This document shows positions 34,827 to 43,346 of a stretch of 43,428 nucleotides of DNA, one piece after another (position 1 is the first letter of the stretch; every line of letters begins with the position of its first letter). Both the position numbers and the translations under genes were made by a program. Origin of the DNA: Phycisphaerales bacterium (GTDB lineage: Bacteria > Planctomycetota > Phycisphaerae > Phycisphaerales > SM1A02); contig JAKVBU010000020.1 of NCBI GenBank assembly GCA_022446885.1, positions 17,221 to 60,648 on the forward strand, read 5' to 3'. The notes beneath the pieces are model-generated. The model was not told the origin of the DNA and did no database searches. It saw only the letters and a program-made list of their open reading frames with translations.

Positions 34827-34845
34827 GACTTTTTTCGAAAAAGTC
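34827..34845. promoter_or_regulatory. A/T-rich inverted repeat upstream of glpK
   Basis: GACTTTTTTCGAAAAAGTC, an 8-bp inverted repeat with a TCG centre, lies 68-86 bp upstream of the glpK start in otherwise GC-rich DNA. It could be an operator for the glpKD operon. No repressor gene is adjacent. Confidence 0.4.
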
Positions 34846-34942
34846 GCAACGGCATGTCCTGGCGACACTTGCATGCACGTCGCCTTGTTCAACGAGGCTG
34901 CGAGAGCCTGTCTGTCAACGCGCCAAAGATCATGCTTCTAGC

Positions 34943-35153
34943 GGAGTTGGAACTTTATCCACCGACCCAACAAGCCCACCTGCGCTACCCGCGCACAACC
35001 CCAAAAGGTCCCAATAAGTTTGCATGTGGAGGAACGGGACGGCCGATAGGGCTGGTTGAGCGGACAGCGGATTGAGGCCGACTCCACTCCCCAAACAGAC
35101 TTCCTTCTCTTCTCTTCCGCCACCTCCAGTCCATCGGGCTGGAGGTGGTTTGT
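34943..35153 (+). ncRNA. Candidate structured RNA ending in an intrinsic terminator (possibly 6S-like)
   Basis: No protein gene fits 34760-35456. On the forward strand, GGAGTTGG (34943-34950) pairs with CCGACTCC (35078-35085). Inside it, ATCC/GGAT, CCG/CGG, CAAC/GTTG and AGCCC/GGGCT (34973-34977 with 35049-35053) stack as an interrupted rod. A small hairpin TGCGC/GCGCA and GTCCC/GGGAC lie at the tip. A forward terminator follows at 35120-35153, with no forward gene upstream to need it. The rod with internal loops recalls 6S RNA, but no diagnostic sequence was recognised and no clear promoter is seen. The remaining gap (35160-35440) shows nothing I can interpret. Confidence 0.4.
35120..35153 (+). 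terminator. Strong forward intrinsic terminator
   Basis: CCACCTCCAG (35120-35129), a 9-nt loop and CTGGAGGTGG (35139-35148) form a perfect 10-bp stem followed by TTTGTT. The reverse side has no T run, so it ends a forward transcript. It lies about 300 bp upstream of the FkbM gene. Confidence 0.8.
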
Positions 35154-35441
35154 TACAGGGGCTACAACTGCTGAAGCTTGCCCTTGCCCACGACCTACCC
35201 ATGAGCCTCGAGCTCCATCGCAGACAAACTTGAGGCGCCCTTGGAAGTCGACTCACCAAGCACAACGCTTGCGCTCCCTGCCCCAGTCAACACATGCTCA
35301 CCAACTCGCCTCGACCCACACCCCAGACTGTTGGAGAAGCGCACATTTGATCAAGGCAACTGCACGACCTTTTTGATGAACTGAGACCGCTGCTCCATGC
35401 CTCACGGCTTGGGGCTCTTCAGTCACCGCCTGACGGCTGGA

Positions 35442-35447
35442 TACACT
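35442..35447 (+). promoter_or_regulatory. -10 element TACACT placed for a leaderless FkbM-family mRNA
   Basis: TACACT ends exactly 9 nt before the ATG at 35457, with no Shine-Dalgarno in the gap, as at 9460 and 16781. Confidence 0.5.
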
Positions 35448-35456
35448 TCCCCGACC

Positions 35457-36218
35457 ATGTCACTACGACAGTCCCTACGGCTGACCCATCGCGCCTGGCG
35501 ATACCGCTTGGGTTCAAATCGCGCTGAAGTTGCCTTCGTACGCCGTAGCCTTTCACGAGGCGATCTGGCTGTCGATCTGGGCGCCCACAAGGGTGCATTC
35601 CTGTATTGGCTACGAGCCTCGGTGGGTGCTCAGGGTTGTGTGCACGGATTCGAACCGCAACCCACGCTTGCCGACAGGCTCACCAGCATCGCACGCGTGC
35701 GGCGGTGGTCGAACCTGCATGTACACCAGTTGGCCGTTGCCCGCGAGGCGGGAACACTACGGCTGGGCGTTCCGGGTGGAGGCACGTCCCCGGGCGCCAG
35801 ATTGCTGGACCCAAGCGCACCTGACGCTTCATTTGGCGACGTGCATGAAGTGAAGGTGGTCACGCTTGACGAGCACTTCGCTGATCGCAAGTCGCCGGTG
35901 AAGTTCATCAAGTGCGATGTTGAGGGCGCTGAACTGGCTGCCTTTCAGGGCGGAGAGCAACTGCTTCGAACAGATCTGCCGAACTTGCTCTTTGAGTGCG
36001 AACAGCGGCACCTGCAGCAGCACACCATGAGTGATGTCTTCGACTGGCTTCAGCAGTTGGGTTACGAAGGCCAGTTCTTCCAAGGCGGAAGACTGTGGCC
36101 GCTGGAAGCGTTCTCAGCAGATGAGCACCAACGGCTTGATCGCCCTGGCGGGTTCAACCACCCTGACTACTGCAACAACTTCGCATTCATCGCACCGTCC
36201 CGACCTGGTGCGTCCTGA
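35457..36218 (+). CDS. FkbM-family SAM-dependent methyltransferase
   Basis: A 253-residue protein. The SAM-binding motif DLAVDLGAHKGAFLYWL, then CVHGFEPQPTLADRL (acidic strand end), then FIKCDVEGAELAAFQGGEQLL are the ordered landmarks of FkbM methyltransferases. Such enzymes O-methylate sugars, polyketides or other small molecules, and the acceptor is unknown. The ATG at 35457 fits both the -10 spacing and the start of a basic N-terminal helix (LRLTHRAWRYRLG); an upstream in-frame start at 35397 would add 20 residues without a better signal. It is a single gene, convergent with the COQ4-like gene. Confidence 0.85.
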   Translation: MSLRQSLRLTHRAWRYRLGSNRAEVAFVRRSLSRGDLAVDLGAHKGAFLYWLRASVGAQGCVHGFEPQPTLADRLTSIARVRRWSNLHVHQLAVAREAGTLRLGVPGGGTSPGARLLDPSAPDASFGDVHEVKVVTLDEHFADRKSPVKFIKCDVEGAELAAFQGGEQLLRTDLPNLLFECEQRHLQQHTMSDVFDWLQQLGYEGQFFQGGRLWPLEAFSADEHQRLDRPGGFNHPDYCNNFAFIAPSRPGAS

Positions 36219-36324
36219 ACAGCAGTTGGATCGCAGTTATTCCCTGCAGGGTGATCACCGGTAGCCTCTGGGCCAAGTGACTGAGACGAGCCCAGCGCCG
36301 GCAGGGCAGCCCGATGATCTCGAC

Positions 36325-36342
36325 TGAACATCCAAATGTTCA
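36325..36342. repeat. Inverted repeat between convergent genes
   Basis: TGAACAT, CCAA loop, ATGTTCA is a perfect 7-bp inverted repeat in the gap between the FkbM gene and the COQ4-like gene. No T run follows on either side, so it is at most a weak terminator or a protein site. Confidence 0.3.
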
Positions 36343-36416
36343 AATCCGCAGGCGTCTTGGCCTGTCGCCACCGGAGCGTTGCACGACTCTGGAACAGACT
36401 GGTTCCTATGCTGCGA

Positions 36417-37502
36417 TCAGGAAGCCAGATCTTCTTCGACGTTCTTCCCCGCCAACAACTTCTGGAACCAACTCATCTTCATGTCGATCATGTCAGGGCT
36501 GCTGCGCTGCCCCACCACACCCATCTCACCACACCAGCGATCGCCCGGCCCCTTGATGATCGCACCCTCCTCCTCGATGCCCATCTGGGCCCGGACATCC
36601 GCCAGCGGTTGTTGCATGTAGGGCTCGAAGTCGAAGCCGAACACCTCGAAGTTCGTCGTGGCCCTGGCTCCACGCTCGAAGGCCCGAATCACCACGTCCG
36701 GATTGAACTGGTGCAGCCACACTTCAAGCCCCTTGTCAAATTGAATGCCAATCTGGAACTGCGCCACAGCCCCGATCACGGCCTTGCCCAGATCGAGATC
36801 CATCATGCCGTCGGCAAAGGCCACGACGCAGGTCTCACCAAGTGGCGTCGTGGGGTATCCACCAAGCACATGGTGCATGTCATGAATGGTGAGGTTGTTG
36901 GAAAAGAATGCCCCTTTGGTACCCGGTAATGGGAAGTGATTGTCTCGGTAGTACTCGCTCAGCACCTTTCCAAATGTGCCTTCAGGCAGATCACAATAGC
37001 CCTGATACCGAGCGAGCATCTTCTTATCGCCGTCAACGTGCAGCAGGTTCTTCAGAATCGCACCCGGCAGCTGATGGATCTTTTTCCCACTCTCCATGAG
37101 CGCCGGGCGCAATTGACAGATGCTGATCTCTGTGACCGACCCATGGCACAGCTTGTACAACTCGCGGGCAAATTTGCGATTGAACCCGAAGGCGGAATTG
37201 AGTTGCTCAAAGGTGGCGACTCGGGTCTCTTTGTCTTCGTCTTCAAGGAAGGGCAGGATGCCGGCCATGTTCAAGACTTCACGTCTCAGCGTTTCATCGG
37301 CGACTGCATCGGCTGCTCCGTCAAGCGTGCCCGGGAGACCATCGATGTCCACCTCGACGTGAAACAGGTGATCTGCAAACGCCTGCAATGTGGCCCGGTG
37401 AATCTCATGCAGCTGAAGTTGGCCATCTGCCGTGGCAACACATTTGAGCAGGGACAAAGCCGCCTGGGCCTCATCGCCGGACACTTGCAGAATTCGCTTC
37501 AT
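36417..37502 (-). CDS. COQ4-like protein with an N-terminal TerB-like helical domain
   Basis: A 361-residue protein. The C-terminal half carries the metal motif of COQ4 proteins in full: His207-Asp208-x2-His211 followed by 11 residues and Glu223 (TIHDMHHVLGGYPTTPLGE). Upstream are YYRDNHFPLPG and LARYQGYCDLPEGTFGKVL, also of COQ4 type. Residues 10-130 are helical with LLKCVATADGQLQLHEI, which looks like a TerB-type domain. COQ4 proteins act in ubiquinone biosynthesis (ring decarboxylation-hydroxylation), but the extra domain and no nearby ubi genes make the role here uncertain. A GGGAG lies before the ATG. Codon use and composition match the neighbours. Confidence 0.68.
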   Translation of the reverse strand: MKRILQVSGDEAQAALSLLKCVATADGQLQLHEIHRATLQAFADHLFHVEVDIDGLPGTLDGAADAVADETLRREVLNMAGILPFLEDEDKETRVATFEQLNSAFGFNRKFARELYKLCHGSVTEISICQLRPALMESGKKIHQLPGAILKNLLHVDGDKKMLARYQGYCDLPEGTFGKVLSEYYRDNHFPLPGTKGAFFSNNLTIHDMHHVLGGYPTTPLGETCVVAFADGMMDLDLGKAVIGAVAQFQIGIQFDKGLEVWLHQFNPDVVIRAFERGARATTNFEVFGFDFEPYMQQPLADVRAQMGIEEEGAIIKGPGDRWCGEMGVVGQRSSPDMIDMKMSWFQKLLAGKNVEEDLAS

Positions 37503-37558
37503 GTTGGCCGATCTCCCGGTCCATCTGTCGGACCGAAAGCAGGATACAGCCGAACACC

Positions 37559-38605
37559 TCAGACGTTGAACAGGAAGTGCACGACATCGCCATCGCGCAT
37601 GGCGTACCCCTTGCCCTCACTTCGCAACTTGCCCGCGTCCTTGATGGCCTTTTCCGATCCCAATTCAAAGATCTCGTCGCAGGCATAGCACTCCGCACGA
37701 ATGAACCCCCGCTGAATGTCGCTGTGAATCACGCCGGCAGCTTCGGGTGCGGGGCAGTCAACTGGTATCACCCAGGCCCGAACCTCCTTCTCGCCGGCGG
37801 TGTAGAACGTCGACAGCCCAAGCACTTGATTCATGCCGGCAGCCAGGGCCCCTACCGCAGGCTGCTGAAGCCCCATCGACTCAAGCATGTCAGCTCGATC
37901 GGCTTCGTCCAGTTCCGCTATCTCCGACTCCAGCGTGGCGCAGAGCACGACGCACGTGCCCCCACCAGCTTCACGAACGGCGGTGACATGATCACTTGCG
38001 CCATCTACGTCGTTTTCGCCGACATTGGCCACGTGCAGTACAGGTTTGGCCGTCATGAAACCAAACGACTTCATCGCTGCAGCCTCGGCACCTTCCCAAG
38101 AAGCATCTCGCAGCGGTGTGCCCTCCTGGAGCAGTGCGTCGGCCTTTTGCAGTACGGCGAGTCGTTGTTTAGCGTCGGCGTCATTGCCACGGGCGCTTCG
38201 CTGCGCCTTGCCCAAAGCACCTTCCACAACAACAAGATCAGACAGCAACAGTTCGCTGTCCATGGCGTCGATGTCACCGGCGGGATCAGCGGGTCCAAGT
38301 CCGGGGTCGTCCCAACAGCGGACCACGTGTGCAAGCGCGTCAACTGTGCGGATGTGGGCGAGCACCTGCCCGAGCGAGTCTCCGCCAGAAGGCACGCCTG
38401 GAATGTCTACAACCCGGACGGTGGCCGGAATGATCTTCTGGGTTGGAACGAACTCAGCGATGCGATCCAGGCGAGCATCTGGAATCGAGGCCATGCCCAT
38501 GTTGGGTTTCATGGCGCCGGGCGTCACGGGCACGCTGTGACCACTGAGGGCCTGAAAGAGCGTGGTCTTGCCAACGCCGAGTCGTCCGATGAGTCCGCAG
38601 TCCAT
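37559..38605 (-). CDS. ychF: YchF/OLA1-type P-loop ATPase/GTPase
   Basis: A 348-residue protein of the Obg-related YchF family. The Walker A loop reads GRLGVGKTT (residues 7-15), G3 reads DIPGV, and ANVGEND stands at the place of the base-recognition motif, which in YchF is not the standard NKxD. Blocks KPNMGMASIPDARLDRI and GVIHSDIQRGFIRAE are strong family markers; the C-terminal part is the TGS domain (LGLSTFYTAGEKEVRAW through RDGDVVHFLFNV). YchF binds ribosomes and affects stress response. Variants in the P-loop (normally GLPNVGKS) and G3 (normally DIAGL) show that it is divergent. A TAAACT -10-like hexamer lies upstream. Confidence 0.88.
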   Translation of the reverse strand: MDCGLIGRLGVGKTTLFQALSGHSVPVTPGAMKPNMGMASIPDARLDRIAEFVPTQKIIPATVRVVDIPGVPSGGDSLGQVLAHIRTVDALAHVVRCWDDPGLGPADPAGDIDAMDSELLLSDLVVVEGALGKAQRSARGNDADAKQRLAVLQKADALLQEGTPLRDASWEGAEAAAMKSFGFMTAKPVLHVANVGENDVDGASDHVTAVREAGGGTCVVLCATLESEIAELDEADRADMLESMGLQQPAVGALAAGMNQVLGLSTFYTAGEKEVRAWVIPVDCPAPEAAGVIHSDIQRGFIRAECYACDEIFELGSEKAIKDAGKLRSEGKGYAMRDGDVVHFLFNV

Positions 38606-38652
38606 TTGGTGTTGCTTCCGCGAGTCAGGGGCCGGTTGGGAAACGTGGCAGT

Positions 38653-39900
38653 TTAGCCCGCCGCGGACTTGGCAGCCGGAGCCGTGATCTGCCAGGCCAG
38701 TGGAATGGCCGCAACCAAACCCGCCGCAAAAATCGACAGCACGATCTGGAGCAGCGGCAGTTGGGGATCCTCAAACAGCCCCAACACGATGCCAGGAACG
38801 AGCTGGAAGGCGCCTGCTGCCAACAGGCCACCTGCATTGATCACGCCGATGGTGGTGGCCACAAAGGCTGGCTGGACATCGCGGCAGCCGATGGGAAAGC
38901 ACAGGATGCTTGCTGAGATCCCCAGACCGACCGCCAGATGAATCAGATTGATCGTCCACGCTGTGCCCGGCACCGGCAGGAACAGCAATGCGGCCACGCC
39001 TGCGAGCGCTAGACAGATGCCTGAAATGAGCAGGCCGCGCCGCAGCGAGTCGCGCATGCCCAGCGCCCCCATGCACGGGGCTCCGATAGCCATGCCGATG
39101 AAGATCCACCCGTTGAATTGCACGGCTTCGATGTGCGAGAACCCCCACGCTTCCTGCAGCGGAATATTCCACAGACCGGCAAACCCGAACGTGATGCCAC
39201 AGACCATGGCATAGACCACCGCTGTCCGAACTACGTGAGCGTCGCCCAGCAGTCGTTTGAGGTCCCGCGTGATGGAGCCTTCGGGCGGCCGCTGAGATGG
39301 GCCGATGGGTGGGATACACACCAGACACAGCAGTGCTGAGACGATTCCCGCCAACGCCAGCATCGCCATGACACTTCGCCAGTGCATGCCCGCGAGCATG
39401 CTCGCCACACCGGCGTCCCCCACCCACAGTCCGAGCCCAAAAATGCAGTCGATCAATCCCATGGCCAAGGGGAACACCGACAGGGGCAGACGGCGGCGGG
39501 CGATCAGGCCAGCGCCGGGAAAGGCGAACGCGGCAGCAAAGCCCATGGCCGCCCGCAGTGCCATGGCCGACCAGAAGCCGTCGGCGAACGAGAACAGCCA
39601 TGCGAACAGGGCCAGCAGCGCGGCTGCCGGCGCCAGTACACGGCCCGGGCCGAGTCGATCGATGATCAGTCCAGCGGGCACCTGCATGAGCCCATACACA
39701 ATGAGAAAGGCAGCCGAGGCAATGGCACCGGCTGTCACGCTCATACCCAGCGACTCACGCAGCGTGCCGTCGAGTGCCGCGTAACTGTTCTGCACGACGA
39801 GTTGGTAGAAGACGAAGAGGGTTGCCGCCAGCCAGGCCACCCACCCCATCACGCCCCCATAGCGAGCAGGCGCCAGCGTGTTGCCGCCCTGGGTTGTCAT
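38653..39900 (-). CDS. Major facilitator superfamily transporter
   Basis: A 415-residue membrane protein with about 12 hydrophobic segments in two halves and a central cytoplasmic loop around PSQRPPEGSITRDLKRLLGD. The motif between helices 2 and 3, GLIIDRLGPGRVLAP, fits the MFS G-x3-D-R-x-G-[RP] signature. It most resembles organic anion or sugar-phosphate permeases of bacterial MFS type, but no substrate can be assigned. The ATG at 39900 follows the rhodanese gene by 11 nt. The two probably form one transcript, which may point to export or import of a sulphur compound, though this is only context. Confidence 0.87.
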   Translation of the reverse strand: MTTQGGNTLAPARYGGVMGWVAWLAATLFVFYQLVVQNSYAALDGTLRESLGMSVTAGAIASAAFLIVYGLMQVPAGLIIDRLGPGRVLAPAAALLALFAWLFSFADGFWSAMALRAAMGFAAAFAFPGAGLIARRRLPLSVFPLAMGLIDCIFGLGLWVGDAGVASMLAGMHWRSVMAMLALAGIVSALLCLVCIPPIGPSQRPPEGSITRDLKRLLGDAHVVRTAVVYAMVCGITFGFAGLWNIPLQEAWGFSHIEAVQFNGWIFIGMAIGAPCMGALGMRDSLRRGLLISGICLALAGVAALLFLPVPGTAWTINLIHLAVGLGISASILCFPIGCRDVQPAFVATTIGVINAGGLLAAGAFQLVPGIVLGLFEDPQLPLLQIVLSIFAAGLVAAIPLAWQITAPAAKSAAG

Positions 39901-39911
39901 ATCTGCGCTGT

Positions 39912-41348
39912 TCAACGCCCAGATGTGGCCATGCGTCGCTGATGCATGAGCCAGGCCTGCATGCCGCCGTTGACATTCGTGACGCGGTGCCCGGCCCGTT
40001 CCAGCATGCCACATGCCATGGCGCTGCGAACACCCCCAGCGCACATCACGAGAAGATCGACAGCGGGTACGTCGGCAAGCCGCTCAAGCAGGCGGGTGTG
40101 GGGCACCAGCGTCGAGCCGTCTATCGATACGTTGGCATGTTCTGCGGTGGACCGCACATCAAGCAATGTGGCCCCGGACTGCAGCGACGCATCGAGCGCG
40201 TCGGGGTTGATCTGATCGGTCGCTGTGGGCGAGGCCTGTTCCATCGCCTGCGCCAAGGTGTCAGGGGTCGCCCAGCCGCACACCTTGTCAAGTCCGATTC
40301 GGATCAGGCCGCGGGTGAATGACTCCACTTCGTGCGGATTGCAAATCAACACGATGGGCTCGTCGGGATCGACCCATGACCCGGTGACAGACAAGAACCA
40401 ACTGCCGCGACGCGTGTGCAGCGAGCCGGCCAGGTGGCCCGCGCGGTAGGCGTCCCAGGGGCGCATGTCCAGCAGGGCCGTCTCGGATGTGTCTAGCTTG
40501 ACCACATCGGCTGCGTTGAGTTGGGATGGCTCGGGCAGGGTGCCAAGCAGCGGCACGCCATCGCGATTGAGCTTCTTCATCCGACCGAAGTACAGCGGCG
40601 GCTCGCCTTGTCCGTCGAGAATGCCTTGCACGAAGGCATCTGAGTCTGGTGCGAGTTTGAGGGCCGAGTTGTGCCGACGCTCATATCCCACGGTGCTCTG
40701 AGGTACAGCGCCCAGCGCTTTGCCACAGGCGCTTCCCGCACCGTGGGCGGGCCAGACCTGCAGATGATCGGGCAGGTCGAGAAAGCGCAGCGCCGATTGC
40801 TGCAGGGCGCGGGCCCCCTCGACCCGGGCGCCTTCAACACCGGCGGCAGACTCCAGAAGATCGGGGCGGCCAAGATCACCGACGAACACGAAGTCTCCTG
40901 AGAGGATGCCCATGGGGTCTTCGGCGCCGCCGCCCACGTCGGTCACGATGTAGCAGAGGTGCTCGGGAGTGTGTCCGGGTGTGTGCACCGCTTGGAATGC
41001 GATGCCGCCGACATTGAAGGTGTCGCCGTCATCGAGCAACACGTGGCTATAGGTGCCCCCGTCGGTGCGGGTGTGGAGCCAGCCGTATTGCCAGTCGTCG
41101 CCACCAGCCTTGGAGAGGTAGAGCTTGCCACCGGTTGCCTCGGCCAACTCGCGGGCCCCTGAGAGGAAGTCCGCGTGGATATGTGTTTCGGCTATGGCGG
41201 TGATTCGTAGACCGTGCGAGGAGGCCAAGTCGAGGACGCGGTCGATGTCCCGGGTGGGATCGATGACGATGGCCTCCCCCGTCCGTTGGCATCCGATGAG
41301 GTAGGCCGCCTCGGCGAGCAGGTCATCGTAAAGCAGGCGAAGCAGCAT
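39912..41348 (-). CDS. MBL-fold hydrolase fused to two rhodanese domains (persulfide dioxygenase-like)
   Basis: A 478-residue fusion. Residues 1-230 are a metallo-beta-lactamase fold with AETHIHADFLSGAREL (H-x-H-x-D), TPGHTPEHLCYI and GDFVFVGDLGRPDLL, as in ETHE1-type persulfide dioxygenases. The first rhodanese domain (about 270-360) reads LLDMRPWDAYRAGHLAGS. Its position for the active Cys lies in LICNPHEVESF, and the loop is atypical. The second (about 380-470) has the active Cys in VMCAGGVRSAMACGML. Oxidation of glutathione-type persulfides with sulphur transfer is the expected role. The ATG at 41348 has a -10-like TAGGCT 9 nt upstream, as at other leaderless starts. Confidence 0.87.
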   Translation of the reverse strand: MLLRLLYDDLLAEAAYLIGCQRTGEAIVIDPTRDIDRVLDLASSHGLRITAIAETHIHADFLSGARELAEATGGKLYLSKAGGDDWQYGWLHTRTDGGTYSHVLLDDGDTFNVGGIAFQAVHTPGHTPEHLCYIVTDVGGGAEDPMGILSGDFVFVGDLGRPDLLESAAGVEGARVEGARALQQSALRFLDLPDHLQVWPAHGAGSACGKALGAVPQSTVGYERRHNSALKLAPDSDAFVQGILDGQGEPPLYFGRMKKLNRDGVPLLGTLPEPSQLNAADVVKLDTSETALLDMRPWDAYRAGHLAGSLHTRRGSWFLSVTGSWVDPDEPIVLICNPHEVESFTRGLIRIGLDKVCGWATPDTLAQAMEQASPTATDQINPDALDASLQSGATLLDVRSTAEHANVSIDGSTLVPHTRLLERLADVPAVDLLVMCAGGVRSAMACGMLERAGHRVTNVNGGMQAWLMHQRRMATSGR

Positions 41349-41357
41349 TGTGGGCAC

Positions 41358-41363
41358 AGCCTA
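41358..41363 (-). promoter_or_regulatory. -10 element TAGGCT placed for a leaderless MBL-rhodanese mRNA
   Basis: TAGGCT on the reverse strand ends exactly 9 nt before the ATG at 41348 and no Shine-Dalgarno lies between. The geometry matches the sites at 9445, 16766 and 35442. Confidence 0.45.
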
Positions 41364-41486
41364 TCCGCTGGGGTGGCAGCCAAGCCCTCGTCGTGGCAGC
41401 AATCTTGTCTTGGACCGATTCCCTGCCGCTCCTACCTGGCGTGCACTCGTTTGCCGCCCTTTGAGGTTGGAGCATCGGTCATCGTG

Positions 41487-41566
41487 GGAGCCTGTCTCTG
41501 CGGAAGCCAGTCTCTGTGGCAGCCTGTCTCTGTGGGAGCCTGTCTCTGTGGGAGCCGGTCTCTATG
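41487..41566. repeat. Tandem repeat, five 16-bp units
   Basis: Five head-to-tail copies of a 16-bp unit with consensus GGAGCCTGTCTCTGTG are followed by a 4-bp remnant. Copies differ by zero to three bases. The unit is not a multiple of three, so it is not a protein repeat. It lies about 140 bp upstream of the MBL-rhodanese start. Confidence 0.85.
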
Positions 41567-42351
41567 GAAGTGCGGCGCTGCCAACCACCCCCACCGTGAC
41601 ACCTTCGCCATGGAAGCCCACCGCCGTGGCTCATCCGGCCAACTGTCGATCGTTCACCGGCCCCCCGGTAGGCCGGGCTGAGGGACCGTCGAGGCCTGCC
41701 TCAGGATCGAAGAGCCAGACTCCAGCATGAGGGGCCTTGTGCAAAATCGAATCGGGCCACCCCTCAAGAGGTGGCCCGAGCCGGTTTCCAGGAGCAACTG
41801 CATTCGCTCCAAATGTGAGCCCCCACACAAGGAACTCAGGTCTCTCCCGGAAACTGCCTGACCCGGAGGCCATGCAATTGGGGAGAGAGACGAGAAATGT
41901 CCGGAAGCGTGGGCACCGATGGATGGATCCTCGCTTGAACGTCATTTGTAACACGCGATGCCTGTAGGGGCGAGGCTGGAAGCAGCCAATCGGTCAACGC
42001 TCGTTTACCTGTACCAGGGCTAGACCAGCACAACATATTGGATCGCAGCATGTTGAATGTACGGCCATGGGTTTAGAGGAACTAATAGTGCTCATGCTGG
42101 AATGGACCCAAACGGCGTGTCAGTGTCACTTCCTCTAGCCACTGGGCCCCAGAGTTGGATCAGAGGCAATGGGGCGACAGGGTCACGAGTTTGCCCGAGC
42201 GTGGGCCCCGTGCCAATTGAGGACAGCGGCGTGCAGATGGGGCGCTGACGGGGCTGGTGTGTTGGAGGGTGTCGTGGAGGCGGCCTCCACCGGAACTCGA
42301 CCAAGCCAGCAGGAGGCAGTGCACAGTTGGGCAGGATGAGGCGTCAAGTGG
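41567..42351. other. Gene-poor stretch with one hairpin
   Basis: No convincing gene is seen here on either strand; open frames are short and lack recognisable motifs. One strong inverted repeat, TCGGGCCACC (41752-41761) with its complement (41770-41779), could be a hairpin terminator. On the reverse strand it is followed by ATTCGATTTT, so it may end the transcript of the PqqB-like gene that stops at 42352. The A/T content rises locally around 42020-42090. Confidence 0.4.
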
Positions 42352-43266
42352 CTACAGGGCGGCACGGTCGCCAGTTTGGGCGAGGTTGAAACCGCGTTGT
42401 TTGAATGTGGCGGCGATGTCTGAGTTGTGGAGCGCTGCGTTGGTGTGATTGAGGTGGATGAAGAAGACCTGGTCCGGTCGGCTTTGGCCCAGGGCATCTA
42501 GACGATCCATGGTCTCGTTCATCAGGGGGTGTGGAATCGTGGCGGGGTCTCTTGGGGCGAACTCTGCGGGGTCCAGAAATGTGCCGTCGAGATAGGCGAT
42601 GTCGATGCCATCAAGCAGGGCAGGCAGGGCGTCGCCCCACGCGTCGATGTCTGGGCAGAACAGGGCGGTGCGATTGGGACCGGTGATTCTCAGAGCGACG
42701 GTGTCAGACCACTCGTCTCGGTGCGGGACGGGAACCGCCTGCACTTGAATGCCGGGGACTGGCTCGAATGGAGGGCTTGGCGTGAGTTGCGTTTCAGCCT
42801 CGAAAGGGCGGGCATCGAGGTGGCCTGCTGTAAAGAGCTGCTGCCAGGGCATGTGACTTGTGAGCGCCGTGATTGACCGCTGGGACAGGTGTATCGGCAG
42901 TTTGTCGCTTGCCAGAGCCTCGCAGCCAAAGTGCAGTAGTCCGGCGCAGTGGCCCATGTGGAGGTGGGTCAGCACAATTGCATCAACTGGTGGAGCACTT
43001 TGGGGGCGAGGTGGAATCAGGCGGAGCAGATGGTCGATCTGATCTGGCACTGCCCAGGTTGCTTCGATGAGCGCAACCTTGGCGGCATGGGGATTGTGCA
43101 GGGCCAGGCATGCGGGGGTTTCGCGGCGGCCGCTGCGGCGGGCACTGGTGCAGCATGGGGCGTTGCAACCTAGTTGGGGTAGGCCTCCGTCTTGGGCAAT
43201 GCCCAGCACGATGCACTCCGCCGTTGGCTGCTGCGGTGCTGTCGAGTTGCCCGCCGTGGGGGTCAT
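42352..43266 (-). CDS. PqqB-like MBL-fold protein
   Basis: A 304-residue protein. The N-terminal block VLGIAQDGGLPQLGC followed by a CC pair and ARRSG matches the PqqB family layout (LGSAAGGGxPQWNC with further Cys and R). The metal motif LTHLHMGHCAGL and the C-terminal FIHLNHTNAAL are also PqqB-like. True PqqB acts in pyrroloquinoline quinone biosynthesis, but no pqqA, C, D or E genes are near. The H-x-H-x-[DG]-H motif is closer to a catalytic MBL fold than in genuine PqqB, where it is degraded. An independent hydrolase or oxygenase role is likely. The start at 43266 has no strong ribosome-binding site. Confidence 0.75.
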   Translation of the reverse strand: MTPTAGNSTAPQQPTAECIVLGIAQDGGLPQLGCNAPCCTSARRSGRRETPACLALHNPHAAKVALIEATWAVPDQIDHLLRLIPPRPQSAPPVDAIVLTHLHMGHCAGLLHFGCEALASDKLPIHLSQRSITALTSHMPWQQLFTAGHLDARPFEAETQLTPSPPFEPVPGIQVQAVPVPHRDEWSDTVALRITGPNRTALFCPDIDAWGDALPALLDGIDIAYLDGTFLDPAEFAPRDPATIPHPLMNETMDRLDALGQSRPDQVFFIHLNHTNAALHNSDIAATFKQRGFNLAQTGDRAAL

Positions 43267-43346
43267 CGACGCAGTGTGACCGATCGGCCTGCTTCAAACC
43301 GGAGCCGTTGGTCAGCACCCACCGCTACTGCACCAATGCTGTGCAC

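Noticed and set aside
34760-34942. Riboswitch in front of glpK
   Set aside because: The foldable element is on the opposite strand from glpK, so it cannot be part of its leader.
36325-36342. LexA-type operator
   Set aside because: The GAAC and GTTC halves are eight bases apart, unlike the usual four, and lie between convergent gene ends, not at a promoter.
37577-38656. Long forward open frame (359 codons) opposite ychF
   Set aside because: Antisense shadow of the YchF gene, with no motifs of its own.
41487-41566. CRISPR array
   Set aside because: Units are 16 bp, directly adjacent and have no spacers.
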